From Henckelia pumila (taxonomy: Eukaryota > Streptophyta > Magnoliopsida > Lamiales > Gesneriaceae): a stretch of DNA of 64,000 nucleotides. The notes under the pieces are model-generated. The model ran no database searches. It was not told where the DNA came from and saw nothing but the letters and a program-made list of their open reading frames with translations. Location of the stretch: positions 82,126,151 to 82,190,150 of the forward strand of contig NC_133120.1 in NCBI RefSeq assembly GCF_033568475.1, in the 5' to 3' direction. Of this stretch, positions 22,564 through 35,205 are shown piece by piece. The translations under genes and the position numbers were made by a program. How positions within the stretch are numbered: the stretch's first letter is position 1; each line of letters begins with the position of its first letter.

Positions 22564-25500
22564 GATGTCAAATCGTGACGACCAGAGTTCTCATGGCAGT
22601 GTTGGTGGGCGTTGGGGTGATGCCGACCGGGAGCCTCGTCGAGAACGGCATCACGTCACCATGACGACGAGCGTTTCACTATGCGTCGATTCTTAGCTAT
22701 GGGTCCCAAGCCCTTAGTTGGAGGTGAGTCTCCGGAGGATGCGGAGAACTGGTTAGACCGCATGGAGACGACTTTTCAGACTTTCCAATGCACCGAGAAG
22801 CAGAAGGTGGAGACCCTTGGCTATCTTCTGGATGGGCGTGCGCGCAGGTGGTGGAGGTTTACTTCTGCACCTTTTGTTGCGGCGAGAGGAGTGGCCACCT
22901 GGGCCGAGTTTCGCACAGCTTTCCAAAAGCGGTATTTTCCTCCTGCACTCCGACAGTCGAAGGCAGGCGAGCTACTGAGTCTGCGACAGGGAACCATGTC
23001 TATCGATGAGTATCAGCAGAGGTTCTTTGATCTGTTATCCTATTGCCCCGAGATTGCTGATAGCTCAGAGATGAAGTACAATCTGTTTCTTCAGGGCCTT
23101 AACCCTGAGATCCATGACCGTGTGGCGGTTGGTGACGACATGTCCTACGAGGGTTTGGTGAGCCGTTGTCATCAAGCAGAGGACAGCATTTGGCGGAACC
23201 GGTCTTTCCCTCAGTCGAGGCCTGCTAGTTCTTTGGGTCCCCGTGCCCAAAATTTCAAGAAGTCTGGATCTTCTTCTTCCTCTGGTTCTGGAGGTGTTGT
23301 CCGTTATGGTAAGAAGGACAAGTGTGATCATTGTGGGAAGAACCATCCATCCGACAAGTGCCGAAGAGCTTCTGGAGCTTGTTTCCGTTGTGAAGAGACT
23401 GGTCATAGCCGGAGAGATTGTCCAATGTCTGGGGGAGGTGGTTCTGGTTCTGGTTCAGGATCGGGTTCTCAGGCTACCGTACAGCAGAGGTCGCAGGGAC
23501 AGTCTGCTGGGAGTTCTCATTTGAGGCCACGAGCTTCTGGCCAGGTGTTTGCCCTGAGACATGATCAGGCAGTGGAGGAGAATGAGAAAGTCATCGCAGG
23601 TACATTTCTGCTTTATGGTATACCTGCTCTTGTACTTATTGATACTGGTGCATCTCATTCCTTCATTTCTGCACGTTTTGTTAAGAGGCATAAGTTACCA
23701 TGCATTGCACTAGACGTAGTGATGTCTGTTTCTACTCCGACGGGCCAATCTGCTTTGGCTAAACGTCTAGTGATGGGTTGCCCTTTAGAGTTCGAAGGGA
23801 AAGTTCTGTTGGCGAATCTCATGGTCCTGGCGATGGACGACTTTGATTGCATTCTGGGAATAGATGTGCTGACTACCTATCGAGCTTCAGTGGACTGCTA
23901 TCAGAGATTAGTACGCTTTCATCCGGAAGGGAGTGAGAGTTGGTTTTTCTATGGTGAGGGAGCGCGACCCCCGATGCCTTTGGTATCAGCTTTGAGAGCC
24001 TGTCGAGCTCTAGAGTCTGGCGGGGAAGGCTACCTTATCTATGCAGTTGATTTTTTCGCTGAGAGTATTGGGATAGAGAGCATTCCTGTTGTGGATGAAT
24101 TTCCAGATGTGTTTCCTGATGAGATTCCGGGTTTTCCTCCTGCTAGGGAAGTCGAGTTTGGCATAGAGTTGATGTCGAGTACTTCGCCTATTTCTAGAGC
24201 ACCGTATCGTCTGGCTCCGTCAGAGATGCGTGAGTTGAAGAATCAGCTACAGGATCTTTTGGACAAGGGGTACATTCGTCCTAGTGTATCTCCTTGGGGA
24301 GCTCCTGTTCTCTTCGTAAAGAAGAAGGATGGGTCGATGCGGCTGTGCATTGACTATCGGCAGCTGAATCGAGTCACTGTGAAGAACAAGTATCTGTTGC
24401 CTCGTGTTGATGACTTGTTTGACCAGCTGCAGGGCACATCAATTTACTCCAAGATTGACTTGAGATCTGGGTATCATCAGTTGAGAGTCCGTGATCAGGA
24501 CATAGCCAAGACTGCATTCCGTACTCGCTATGGGCATTACGAGTTCCTAGTGATGCCATTTGGTTTGACTAATGCGCCGGCTATATTCATGGATCTGATG
24601 AACCGTGTCTTCAGGGAGTATTTGGACAAGTTTGTCGTGGTCTTTATTGACGACATCCTGGTTTATTCGCGTAATACGGAAGAGCATGTTTCTCACTTGC
24701 GGTTGGTGCTGCAGACTCTTCGAGATGATCAATTGTACGCCAAGCTGAGCAAGTGTGAGTTCTGGATGGATAGAGTGGTTTTTCTTGGCCATATCATATC
24801 CAGGGAGGGTATTTCTGTTGATCCAAGCAAGATTGAAGCGGTACTTAATTGGTCGCGTCCGACGACAGTTGCTGAGATCCGTAGTTTTCTGGGTCTAGCA
24901 GGGTATTATCGTCGCTTCATTCTGAATTTCTCTAAGTTAGCTCGACCGTTGACGCAGCTTACCCGCAAGGGTGTGTATTTTGAGTGGTCCTCCGAGTGTG
25001 AGGAGAATTTCCGTGAGCTTCGACGGCGGTTGACTTCTGCGCCGGTGTTAGCATTACCGTCAGGATCTGGAAGGTATGTAGTTTACACGGATGCTTCTCT
25101 TCAGGGGTTAGGTTGTGTCCTTACGCTTCTAGACAGCTGAAGCTTCACGAGGATAACTACCCAGTCCATGATTTGGAGTTAGCAGCCATTGTGTTCGCTT
25201 TGAAGATCTGACGTCATTATCTGTATGGCGAGAAATTTGAGATCTTCACCGACCATAAGAGTCTCAAGTATTTGTTCGCTCAGGCGGAGTTGAACATGAG
25301 GCAGAGACGTTGGATGGACTTGCTTAAGGACTATGATTGTGAGATTAAGTACCATCCGGGAGCTGCTAATCTCACCGCTGATGCTTTGAGTCGCAAGGTG
25401 CGACTATCCGCACTTCAGACTTGTTCGATGTCTAGTGCGATCAGTGACTGTTGTTCTTCAGGTTTTACCTTCAAGCATAAGAAAGGTATGCAGAGTATCC

Positions 25501-26954
25501 AGATGTTTGCGATATTATCTGAGCCAGCTTTGTATTCGCGGATCCGAGATGCTCAGATGTCTGATTCTAAGACCCAGCGTTTAGCTCGTCTAGCTAACGA
25601 GGGTAGCTCGTCTGGATTTCATTATCAGTCAGATGGCTTTCTGTGTTTGTCTGATAGGCTTGTGATTCCACAGGATGAAGAGTTGCGAGAGGAGATTTTA
25701 TCTCAAGCACATCGCACTAAGTTGAGTATTCATCCTGGGAGCAACAAGATGTACAAGGATCTACGTACTCGTTTCTGGTGGAAGGGAATGAAACGCAGTG
25801 TTTATCAGTTTGTTTCGAGATGTTTGGTGTGTCAACAGGTCAAGGCAGAGCACCGACGACCTGGAGGATTGCTTCACAGTCTGCCTATTCCTGAATGGAA
25901 ATGGGAGTTTATCACTATGGACTTTGTGACCCATTTGCCGGTATCCCCGAGGAACTGTGATGTTATCTGGGTGGTGGTGGACCGACTCACCAAGTCAGCG
26001 CATTTCATTGCCTATAGCCGAGAGTACTCTGTGGATCGCATGGCACGGATGTACATTCAGGAGATCGTCCGACTTCATGGAGTGCCTGTGAGCATTGTCA
26101 GCGATCGGGACCCCAGGTTTACTTCTAGATTCTGGGGGAGTGTTCAGCGTGCGATGGGTACTACTCTCAGTTTGAGTACAGCCTATCATCCAGAGACTGA
26201 TGGTCAGTCAGAGCGCACTATCCGTACGTTAGAGGATATGCTTAGAGCGTGCGTCATGGATTTTGGTTCAGCCTGGCAGGATCATTTGCCGTTGATCGAG
26301 TTCGCTTACAACAACAGCTATCACACTAGTATTGGGATGGCACCTTTTGAGGCGTTGTATGGGCGACGTTGTCGTACTCCACTCTTCTGGGAAGAAGTGG
26401 GGGAGAGACAGGCTGAAGGACCGGAGTTTATCCAGCAGGCGATAGACATTGTTGATCAAATCAAGAAACGGATTAAGACTGCACAGGATCGTCAGGCCAG
26501 CTATGCTAATATCAAGCGTAGGCCTTTGCAGTTCGAGGTCGAGGAGAAAGTGTTTCTGAGAGTGTCACCTTTCCGCAAGATTCTCAGATTTGGCCTTAAG
26601 GGCAAGTTGTCTCCCAGATTTATCGGTCCGTTTGAGATCTTGGAGAGTATTGGCGATTTGGCTTATCGACTAGCATTGCCACCGCATCTATCCAGCATTC
26701 ACGACGTGTTCCACGTATCTCTGTTGCGACGATATGTGGCGGATGAATCTCATATTCTGCAGCGATCTGAGGTTCAGGTAGACAAGGATTTGACTTATGT
26801 TGAGAAACCTCTTCGCATCCTTGATTATAAGGATAAGGTTTTACGGAACAAAGTCATTCCTTTGGTTTTAGTTCAGTGGCAGCGCCGAGGCACTGAGGAA
26901 GCTACTTGGGAGCTTGAGGACAGGATGCGTAAAGACCATCCTGAGTTGTTTTGA
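22564..26954 (+). pseudogene. G2 gag-pol polyprotein, three lesions
   Basis: The start ATG is at 22564, but a one-base loss near 22648 shifts the frame. The main frame then runs 22681-25140. It covers gag, two CCHC knuckles ([13 protein letters not shown] and [14 protein letters not shown]), the protease ([10 protein letters not shown]) and the RT ([18 protein letters not shown]). In RNase H, near 25118, about 25 bases are missing compared with G1, shifting the frame. A TGA at 25209-25211 replaces a conserved Trp codon. The frame is then open to 26954: the rest of RNase H, the integrase zinc motif ([10 protein letters not shown] and [11 protein letters not shown]), the DDE core ([19 protein letters not shown]) and a C-terminal chromodomain-like region ([16 protein letters not shown]). 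This order (integrase after RNase H) is diagnostic of Ty3/gypsy. Confidence 0.92.
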
Positions 26955-27076
26955 TTTCATTCTTTAAGTTGTATTCAGTTGCAAACTCTGTAAACGTTTG
27001 ATTTGAATAAAGAATGTTTCTGATTTCTGTATTTGCATTCGGTACTTAAGATCTGATTTCGAGGACGAAATATCTT

Positions 27077-27089
27077 AAGTGGGGGAGAA
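27077..27089 (+). other. G2 polypurine tract
   Basis: AAGTGGGGGAGAA directly before the 3' LTR. It primes plus-strand DNA synthesis in LTR elements. Confidence 0.85.
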
Positions 27090-28429
27090 TGTAGTAGCCC
27101 GTGCCCTAATTGAGTAATTAAAGGATTAATGCTAATTAATTGAATTGGGTATTGGACGGATCGGAAGCTCCGAAGGCACGATCGGAAGCTCCGAACAGGA
27201 TCGGAAGCTCCGATGAGCGATCGGAGACACCGATGTTATTACGTCAGGCATGACGTGTGGTTGGATCGGAAGCTCCGATCAGGACCGGAAGCTCCGATCA
27301 CCCCTATCCGGAGTCATCAAGTGATATTTTGACACGTGGTAGATCAGGATTTTCGGAAGCTCCGATGACAGGATCGGACGTTCCGATCGAGGTTCGGACG
27401 TTCCAATCAAGGATCGGAAGTTCCGATCGTTGTCTATAAATAGAAGGCCGAGACTTCACTTTCATTTGCCAATTCCGAGTTCTCCTTTCCTTTCTAGTCC
27501 TTTTGGAGCTGTTCTAGTCTTCTTAGGCTTGGTCCGGAGGTCGGCGAGGCGTTCGGTAGTCGTAGCGGAGTTGTGCCCAAGTTCTGGAGGCATCGACATC
27601 AAAGGGCTAACGACGGACGAAGGTATAGCTTTTGCTTCCTATAAATATTTAGGAGTATGCAATAGCTTAGTTAAGGCTTTTAGAGCACTTTAATGATAGT
27701 AGTATCATTTGGCAGTGTAGAGCAGACTATAGGCATGGACCTAAAGTTGGTAGAGCTTGCACTGTTTTGAGGTACGAAAGTACTGTTCGAGATATCCTGA
27801 CTGAGTATGCATGTATTATGTGACTGCATGATTTATATGCCATGATATTATGCTGCATTCATTTGCATCTTGCTGTATCTCCTTCGAGATGTCTGTTAGT
27901 AGGGTTGTACCCTATCCTGTTAGTGGATGGACTTCCATCGATTTGGGTCCGGCGTATCCACGATTATCTCGGTATGGGAGCCACCTCCTGAAGCGACGGC
28001 ACAGCGTGCTACATACCAGGGCCCGGTCTGTCTCTGTTATCTGATCCTTGACCTCGAGTCTATAGGAAGTTCACTTTGCATGCATGTATACTCATACTCT
28101 CGCACTGAGCGTTGTATGCTCACGTCTCGTACTCTGTATTTTTTGGACACCCTATTTCATGGGGCAGGTTTGCGATTGGACGAGGAGGATGGATCCAGGA
28201 GGGGCTAGTCAGTGGTTGGCCAGCTGGAGCATCGTCTAGGTTTTATTACTGTTGTTTGGGTTTATACAGCTATTCGATTTGGTTGTATATTATTGGATAA
28301 TTACAGATTCCTTTACTTGGGATTGTATAATGTTAATGGTTTTCGCAGTTTTATTCTGATATCTGTTTTATTAAGTTAATTGCATGCATAAGTTCTGTTT
28401 AGTAGGTGATCCGGGTAAGGGTCACTACA
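27090..28429 (+). repeat. G2 3' LTR
   Basis: Same as the 5' LTR, with the palindrome array at about 27157-27428. Most of the differences are C/T or G/A transitions. Confidence 0.95.
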
Positions 28430-30098
28430 GTGCCACTAGATGACGCTCCACCAGATGCGTCAAATTCCCCTGGATAACCTGCTATGGAATCACAAACAAC
28501 CACAGCATAAAAAGAAAACAGGGGTCGGACCCCAGTACGACGAACTATAAAAATTACGACAAATATAACTGACATGAATAAAATCAAGTACAATGCAATG
28601 AAATTCAATGTAATGCGTGACAGGTATCAATGAAATAAGGGATACCAAAAGGAGTCCAAATAATCGTATCACAATAAACTCAGTGGCCACCCGTGCCAGG
28701 AACGCAGCAGACCTCGAATCATCACTGCTAATCCATACACGTAGCATCGGAGGGTGACAGGAGCGACCCGTCCAGCCTCATGCTGTCATCAGGAGTGTCG
28801 TACGTAGCATCGGAGGGCGACAGGAGCTACCTGTCCGTGCCTCATGCTATCTCAGGAGTGCACTAAAACAATGTCACTCGCTCCATGATGACTCAATACA
28901 TCTCAAGAGATCAATATCAATAGCAATCAAAGGAGTCAAGGCTCAACGTGCTATGTAAACTTGTAAATGAGTGAAGGAAATCATATAATCCACGTAAGCA
29001 TATAAAACACGTTATCACTCATTACAAAATACTTAATATCATTACATGCCATTATAGGCGTCGTAATATAAACAGCTCATACGTACCTCAACCAATTCTT
29101 AATTTACCATAGAAATTATCCCAAATATTTCTCGGATATTCCAATCCCAAATTTTCAGAATCTGTAATTCCAGAAAAATTGCTCATAAATCCTAAAATTC
29201 ATATTTAATATTAAAACATCTTATTAATGACCAAATATTGAATATACGACTCTAAAAGTCAAATTACCTAAATATAAATAATCTGAAATTGTCCATAATT
29301 AGTTACTAAATCCTAAATTACTATAAGACAATTTTAACACAGTGACACATTTAAATAGTAATTGCAATAATCCTAAAAGTCAAAAATCCCCAACTACAAT
29401 AATCTGAAATTTCGAAATAATGCTAGAATAATTTCTGAAAAATAGCCAATACCTCCAATCGAGTCCGATATAATACCTACAACCAATAATAAATCAAATA
29501 TTAATTATCGAAAGTCGATTGAATCAAAATTCCCAAAATTCGAAACACTAATCTCAAAATATACCTCAAATATTCGAATTAGAGGTCTAATCAACCGAAA
29601 CAGCAACCCTCTATACTCCGGCGGTGATTGGCGATGGCGAACGGCGGTGAACGACGGCGGCTGGTGCGACGGGTTTCCGGAAATCTCAATAAAAATATGA
29701 AATATAGGTACCGAAAGATAGCTCTCGTCGAGAGGATTCCAGAACTATATTTACTTTTGAAATCCGGCCAAAAACGAATGAGATACGACCCTTACAAGCG
29801 ACGGAAAGATTTTGAAATGAAAAGGAAAATGATACAGACGGTGATGACGATGAACGCGTGAGGAGAGAGAAACAGTCTGAATATATATATATCCATATCT
29901 ATTTAATTAGATATGTATTGCTTTAATGTGTGTCTTATTTTATTCATTCGGGATTCAAACTTGACCCGGTTCGAGTTATTTCAACTCCTGTGTGCTATAT
30001 TAATAACATATTCATTTTAATATTGTCTATAAACCGATATTTATAAATACATATTTTTAACACACAAATTAATTAATATATAATATCGGGTCCTTACA
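28430..30098 (-). repeat. G1 3' LTR, proximal part
   Basis: Matches 35600-37266, starting with the gtgcc duplication and ending ATATCGGGTCCTTACA. It includes an internal tandem repeat of about 60 bases (28741-28862). Short frames on either strand are conserved only because the LTRs are recent copies. Confidence 0.95.
28741..28862. repeat. Two-unit tandem repeat inside G1 LTR
   Basis: Units of about 60-63 bases each start GTAGCATCGGAGGG (28741 and 28804) and include ACAGGAGC and GTCCGTGCCTCATGCT-like blocks. The same pair occurs at 35911-36032 in the other LTR. Confidence 0.85.
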
Positions 30099-30111
30099 TT
30101 TCTCCCCCTCT
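30099..30111 (-). other. G1 polypurine tract
   Basis: AGAGGGGGAGAAA on the minus strand, adjacent to the 3' LTR start TGTAAGGACCCGATAT. Confidence 0.85.
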
Positions 30112-30183
30112 AAAAAGAAGATTTCGTCCTCGAAATCAAACACACATCAAACTTATATACATAGTGGTCAAGCATCTATCACT

Positions 30184-33100
30184 CATAGTACATAGGAAAA
30201 TCAGAGTACATGGCATAAGTCACCACATTGTCAAACAAATGAGGCCATTCTTGCCGCATTCGAGACTCCAATTCTCATGTAGCTTCTTCTCTCCCATGTC
30301 TACTCCATTCCACCATAACCAAAGGAATCGTTTTATTTCTAAGTTGCTTTTCCTTACGATCAAGAATCTGCACTGGATACTCAACATAGCTAAGGGAACT
30401 ATCCAACTCCACATCATCAGCCCTCAAGATATGAGAAGGATCTGGTTCATACTTCCGTAGCATAGATACGTGAAATACATCATGTATCGCAGACAAACTC
30501 TGCGGCAAGTTCAAACGATACGCTAAAATATCAATCTTCTCAACAATCTCGTATGGACCGATATAACGAGGAGCTAATTTCCCTTTACGCCCAAATCTCA
30601 TAGTACCACGAAATGGTGATACTTTCAAGAAAACAAAATCGCCAACCTGAAATTCTAAAGGTCTACGTCTGTTATTAGCATAGCTGGCTTGACGATCCTG
30701 GGCCGCTTTCATTCTTTTCCTGATCAGGTCAACTTTTTCTTTCATCTCTTGAATAAACTCTGGTCCTGACAACTATCGTTCTCCTACTTCTTCCCAACAG
30801 ATCGGAGATCTACATTTTCTGCCATACAAGGCTTCAAATGGTGCCATCCCGATAGATACTTGATAACTATTATTGTAAGAGAATTCCACCAAAGCTAAAG
30901 ATTCTTGCCAACCACCACTAAAATCCATCACAATAGCTCGTAATAAATCTTCAAGTGTCTGAATAGTCCTTTCAGATTGACCATCTGTCTGTGGATGATA
31001 GGCAGTACTCATGGCCAATTTAGAACCCAAAGCTGATTGCAAACTAGACCAAAACTTAGAAGTAAATCTGGGATCACGTTCTGATACTATAGTAACTGGC
31101 ACACCATGTAATCGTACTATCTGATCAATGTACATTTTCGTCATTTTCGTATATGTCCAAGTACGATCATATGGAATAAAATGGGCAGATTTAGACAATC
31201 TATCCACAATAACCCAAATGGCATCACAACCACGATTAGATCGAGGTAGGTGTGTCACGAAATCCATAGTAATGTGTTCCCAATTCCACTGTGGTACTTC
31301 AAGACTAAGTAACATACCACCTGGTCTCATTCTTTCAGCCTTAACTTGTTGACACGTCAAACACTTAGCCACAAAATCAGAAATATCATTCTTCATACCT
31401 TCCCACCAGTAATGGGCTTTCAAGATATGATACATCTTTCTAATTCCAGGATGTACACTATGTCGACTACAATGAGCTTCTCGTAATATATTGTCTTTCA
31501 AATCTATCAAATTCGGAACCACAAGTCTACCATTATAATGCAAACATCCATCAGAAGCAACAAGAAATTTCCCTGACTGACCAGCTGGAGTTAATTCTTT
31601 CAAATGATGAATATATGGATCAGTCTTTTATGCTGCTTTGATTTTTGAAATTATTCGTGATTCAACTTGTATAGATGAAACTATGAAATGATTACCTTTA
31701 GCTCGATAAGTCCATCCTGAAGTTCTCAAATGCTCATGAACTTTAGAAATAGTTAAAGATGCCAACATCTTAGTATGAACTTTTCTGCTCAAAGCATCTG
31801 CAACTTGATTCACGTTTCCTGACTGGTATTGAATATCACAGTCAAAATCCTTAAGTAATTCCAACCATCGACGTTGTCTCATATTCAAATCAGACTGTGT
31901 GAATAAATATTTCAGACTCTTATGATCGGAATAAATCACAAACTGCTCACCGTACAGATAATGACGCCATATTTTCAATGCATGCACCATGGCAGCCAAT
32001 TCTAAATCATGAACTGGATAACGAGTCTCATGTGGTTTCAATTGACGAGATGCATACGCAATCACGCGTCCATTTTGCATCAAAACACAACCCAGTCCAT
32101 TCAAAGAAGCATCTGTACAGACAACAAATCCACCTGAGCCTGAAGGTAATGCTAGTACTGGAGCCGTAGTCAATTTCTATTTCAAAGTCTGAAAACTAGC
32201 TTCACATTCCTCAGTCCACACAAAACGTCGATCTTTTTGCGTCAATATAGTCATAGACCTAGCTATTTCAGAAAATCCCTTGATGAAACGCCTATAATAT
32301 TCAGCCAAACCCAAAAAACTACGAATCTCAGAGACATTGGTTGGTCGAGACCAATTAATAACAGCTTCAATTTTACTAGGATCGACAGATACCCCTTGTG
32401 CTGATATCACATGTCCTAGAAATAATACTCTGTCCAGCCAAAATTCACACTTCGAAAACTTAGCATATAATTGTGATGTTCTGAGTGTCTGAAGAACTAA
32501 TGTTAAATGTTCTTTATGCTCCTTCCTTGACTTAGAATAAATCAAAATGTCATCAATGAAAACGATAACAAATCGATCTATAAACTCCCGAAACACACGA
32601 TTCATTAAATCCATAAAAACCGCTGGAGCATTAGTCAACCCGAAAGGCACAACTAAGAATTCATAATGTCCGTAACGCGTTCGAAATGTTGTCTTGGAAA
32701 CATCTTCCTGTCGAACTCGAAGTTGATGATATCCGGAACGAAGATCAATTTTAGAATATACAGATGTACCCTGCAACTGATCAAACAAGTCATCAATTCG
32801 TGGCAAAGGATACTTATTCTTCACAGTAGCCTGATTCAATTGCCGATAATCGATGCACATTCTCATCGTTCTGTCTTTCTTCTTCACAAACAAGACTGGA
32901 GCACCCCAAGGTGATACACTTGGTCTAATATAACCTTTTTCCAGCAAATCTTGCAATTGCGTCTTGATTTCTTTCAATTCTGCTGGAGCTAATCGATATG
33001 GAGCTCGGAAAATAGGACTTGTCCCTGGCATTAATTCAATGCTAAGATCTATTTCCCTTTGAGGCGGAAAACCCGGAATCTCATCAGAAAATACATCAGG

Positions 33101-34938
33101 AAAATCCTTAACGACAGGAATATCTGAAACTTTCAATTTCTCTTCCTTCGTCGCATCTAGAGCATAAATCATAAATCCTTCATTTCTTATCGACAATAAT
33201 CTAAACATTTCCATTGCCGATACTAATGGAATGCGAGATTGTGAATCACTACCATAAAAATTCCACTTATTGCCATAATACGGTCTAAATCTCACAATGT
33301 CATGGAAACAATCAACCGTAGATCTATAATTCATCAATGTATCCATACCCAAGATACAGTCAAAATCAGACATAGCTAGTTTGATTAGATTGGTTATCAT
33401 TATCTTATCCTCAAATCTAATCACACAATTCAAAACTATCTCATTAGACATCAAGAAAACACCAGCAGGAGTAGCAACAGACACAGTATCCAATAACGGG
33501 GTAAAAGCAATCTCATGCTCATCAGCAAATGTAACAGATAAAAATGAATGAGATGCTCCTGTGTCTATCAAGATACGTGCAGGATACTCAAAAATATAAC
33601 AAATACCTGCAATAACTCCCCCAGGTGCATCTTGTGCCTGATCCTGAGTCATAGCATGGACTTGAGCCTGCTGTGGACCTGGAAAACGCTGCTGACTCTG
33701 AGGAGATGGATACCTAGGCTGCTGAGTGGACTGTACTGGAATATAAGGCTGTGTAGGAGCAAACTGTGGTACAGGAGCATATGGCTGAATGATGGTCGTC
33801 CAGAAAACTGGCCAAACTGTGGTGGCTGAAATTGCTGTCTTCCAGCATTTGGACATACTCGAGACGAATGTCCAGCCTGCCCACAAGTATAACAAGTTCC
33901 TGGAAATCCTGTACAATGTGCACTCAAATGATTACCACCACATCTGTCACAGTACACCCTACCAGACGATCCAACTGAACTTTCTGCACGACTACCACTG
34001 GAACTCGATGAACTAGACTGTTGTTTCTTTTTAAATGGCTTCCCTCTAGCTTTAAACCAAGGCCTTTTCGCTTGCTGAGAAAATTGCGTAGGCTGATATG
34101 AAGGTAAACTCATTGGTGTCTGTGAACTGCTTCCAGCTCCTTGAGGACTAGCTGCTGGGATTGATTGTGGTTCACCCCTGAGTAGACTTGCTTCAATTTT
34201 CTTGGCCTTTTCTACTGCTTTCATATAAGTAGATGGAGTTCCAGTAGTTACCAACGTATGGATCGTTCGTGTAAGCCCCTTCAGAAAATGTGAAAGCTTT
34301 GATCGATCATTCTTTGCAACATGTGGGACATAAGGCAAAAGAGCAGAAAATTGAGAAGCATATTCAGCAACAGATTTATTGTCTTGCACCAACAGATTAA
34401 ATTCATCTTCTTTAGCAGAATAGTATGATGGTGGTGCATATTCTTGTGCAAACTGCTTACAAAATACTTCCCATGTGATCTTTTCACCAGAATCAGAAAG
34501 TGTTTCTGCTGTCGTTTCCCACCACAGTTGCGCTCGGTCTTTAAGTTGAAAAGGAACTAACTTCAGTCGAATATCATCAGGATATTCTAGTCCATTAAAC
34601 ATATTGTTGAGACTTTTCAACCAACTAGCAGCTTTCTCACTTCCTTCATTGCCAAAGAACTTTTGCGGACGCAACTCCTGAAATTGAGAAATTATTAATC
34701 GTATTCCTCCCATTTTCTCAGTCAATTGGGCTACTGGATCAGCCTCAGCCTGAACAGCTTTTCCCTTGTCAGGATTCACCCGTGGTTGTTGTTCCACCTC
34801 TAATTCCACATCTTTCGGAGGCTGAACAGCTGGTCGACCACGTCTTCCCCTGACAATATCATCAAGATTTCTAACATTTTCCGCTGCAAACTCTTCTACA
34901 ACTTCCTTCCCTTTTCTACCTCTTCCTCCTGGTGCCAT
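30184..34938 (-). pseudogene. G1 gag-pol polyprotein, five lesions
   Basis: Starts MAPGGRGRKGKE at 34938. Gag (34650-34200) and the knuckles [13 protein letters not shown] and [14 protein letters not shown] are followed by a one-base frameshift near 33788. Protease ([10 protein letters not shown]) and RT ([18 protein letters not shown]) run to a TAG at about 32174. RNase H ends at a TAA near 31625. Integrase (HRTK-like zinc motif, [20 protein letters not shown]) runs to a TAG near 30770. The C-terminus has a TGA near 30275 in place of a Trp in the chromodomain-like end. All four stops are explained by single G:C to A:T transitions at otherwise conserved codons. Closely related to G2 in motif content but clearly a different subfamily by its LTRs. 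Confidence 0.9.
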
Positions 34939-35191
34939 TCTACAAGACACAAGGATTTAAACATAGGCAGAAATATCTTAACAAACAGAAAACTATGATA
35001 GGAACTCAGAGTTCTAATAGAATTCATAAACTAATTCTAAAGCCAAGAACTACTGGTTCTAACAAATACGTTCAAAAATAAACACCACAAGTAAGTCACG
35101 TAAGAACAAGTAGTCACACACATACGCAACCATTTTGTTAGTGTCTAAACTCGAGTGTCCTAGACTCTAATTCGAGCATATCCCAGTATAC

Positions 35192-35203
35192 GCTCTGATA
35201 CCA
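35192..35203 (-). other. G1 primer-binding site
   Basis: TGGTATCAGAGC on the minus strand, two bases after the 5' LTR end (CCCTTTCA). Confidence 0.9.
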
Positions 35204-35205
35204 AA

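Larger units (their letters stand above)
21163..28429 (+). mobile_element. Gypsy element G2 (Tekay/Del-like chromovirus)
   Basis: Complete 7.3 kb LTR retrotransposon with TSD gtgcc (21158-21162 and 28430-28434), inserted in the 3' LTR of G1. LTRs are 21163-22501 and 27090-28429 and differ at about 11-12 positions (about 0.9%). The primer-binding site TGGTATCAGAGC is at 22506-22517, and the polypurine tract AAGTGGGGGAGAA is at 27077-27089. Gag-pol is nearly intact but has a frameshift near the gag start, a deletion in RNase H and one stop, so it is not autonomous as it stands. Confidence 0.95.

Noticed and set aside
28399..28747. Open frames in the G1 LTR, repeated at 35593-35917
   Set aside because: They recur only because the two LTRs are about 99% identical; the location and composition do not suggest a gene.
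29628..29861. Plus-strand frame starting MAMANGGERRRL in the G1 LTR
   Set aside because: Antisense to the element; its paralogue at about 36800 differs and no protein family is recognised.
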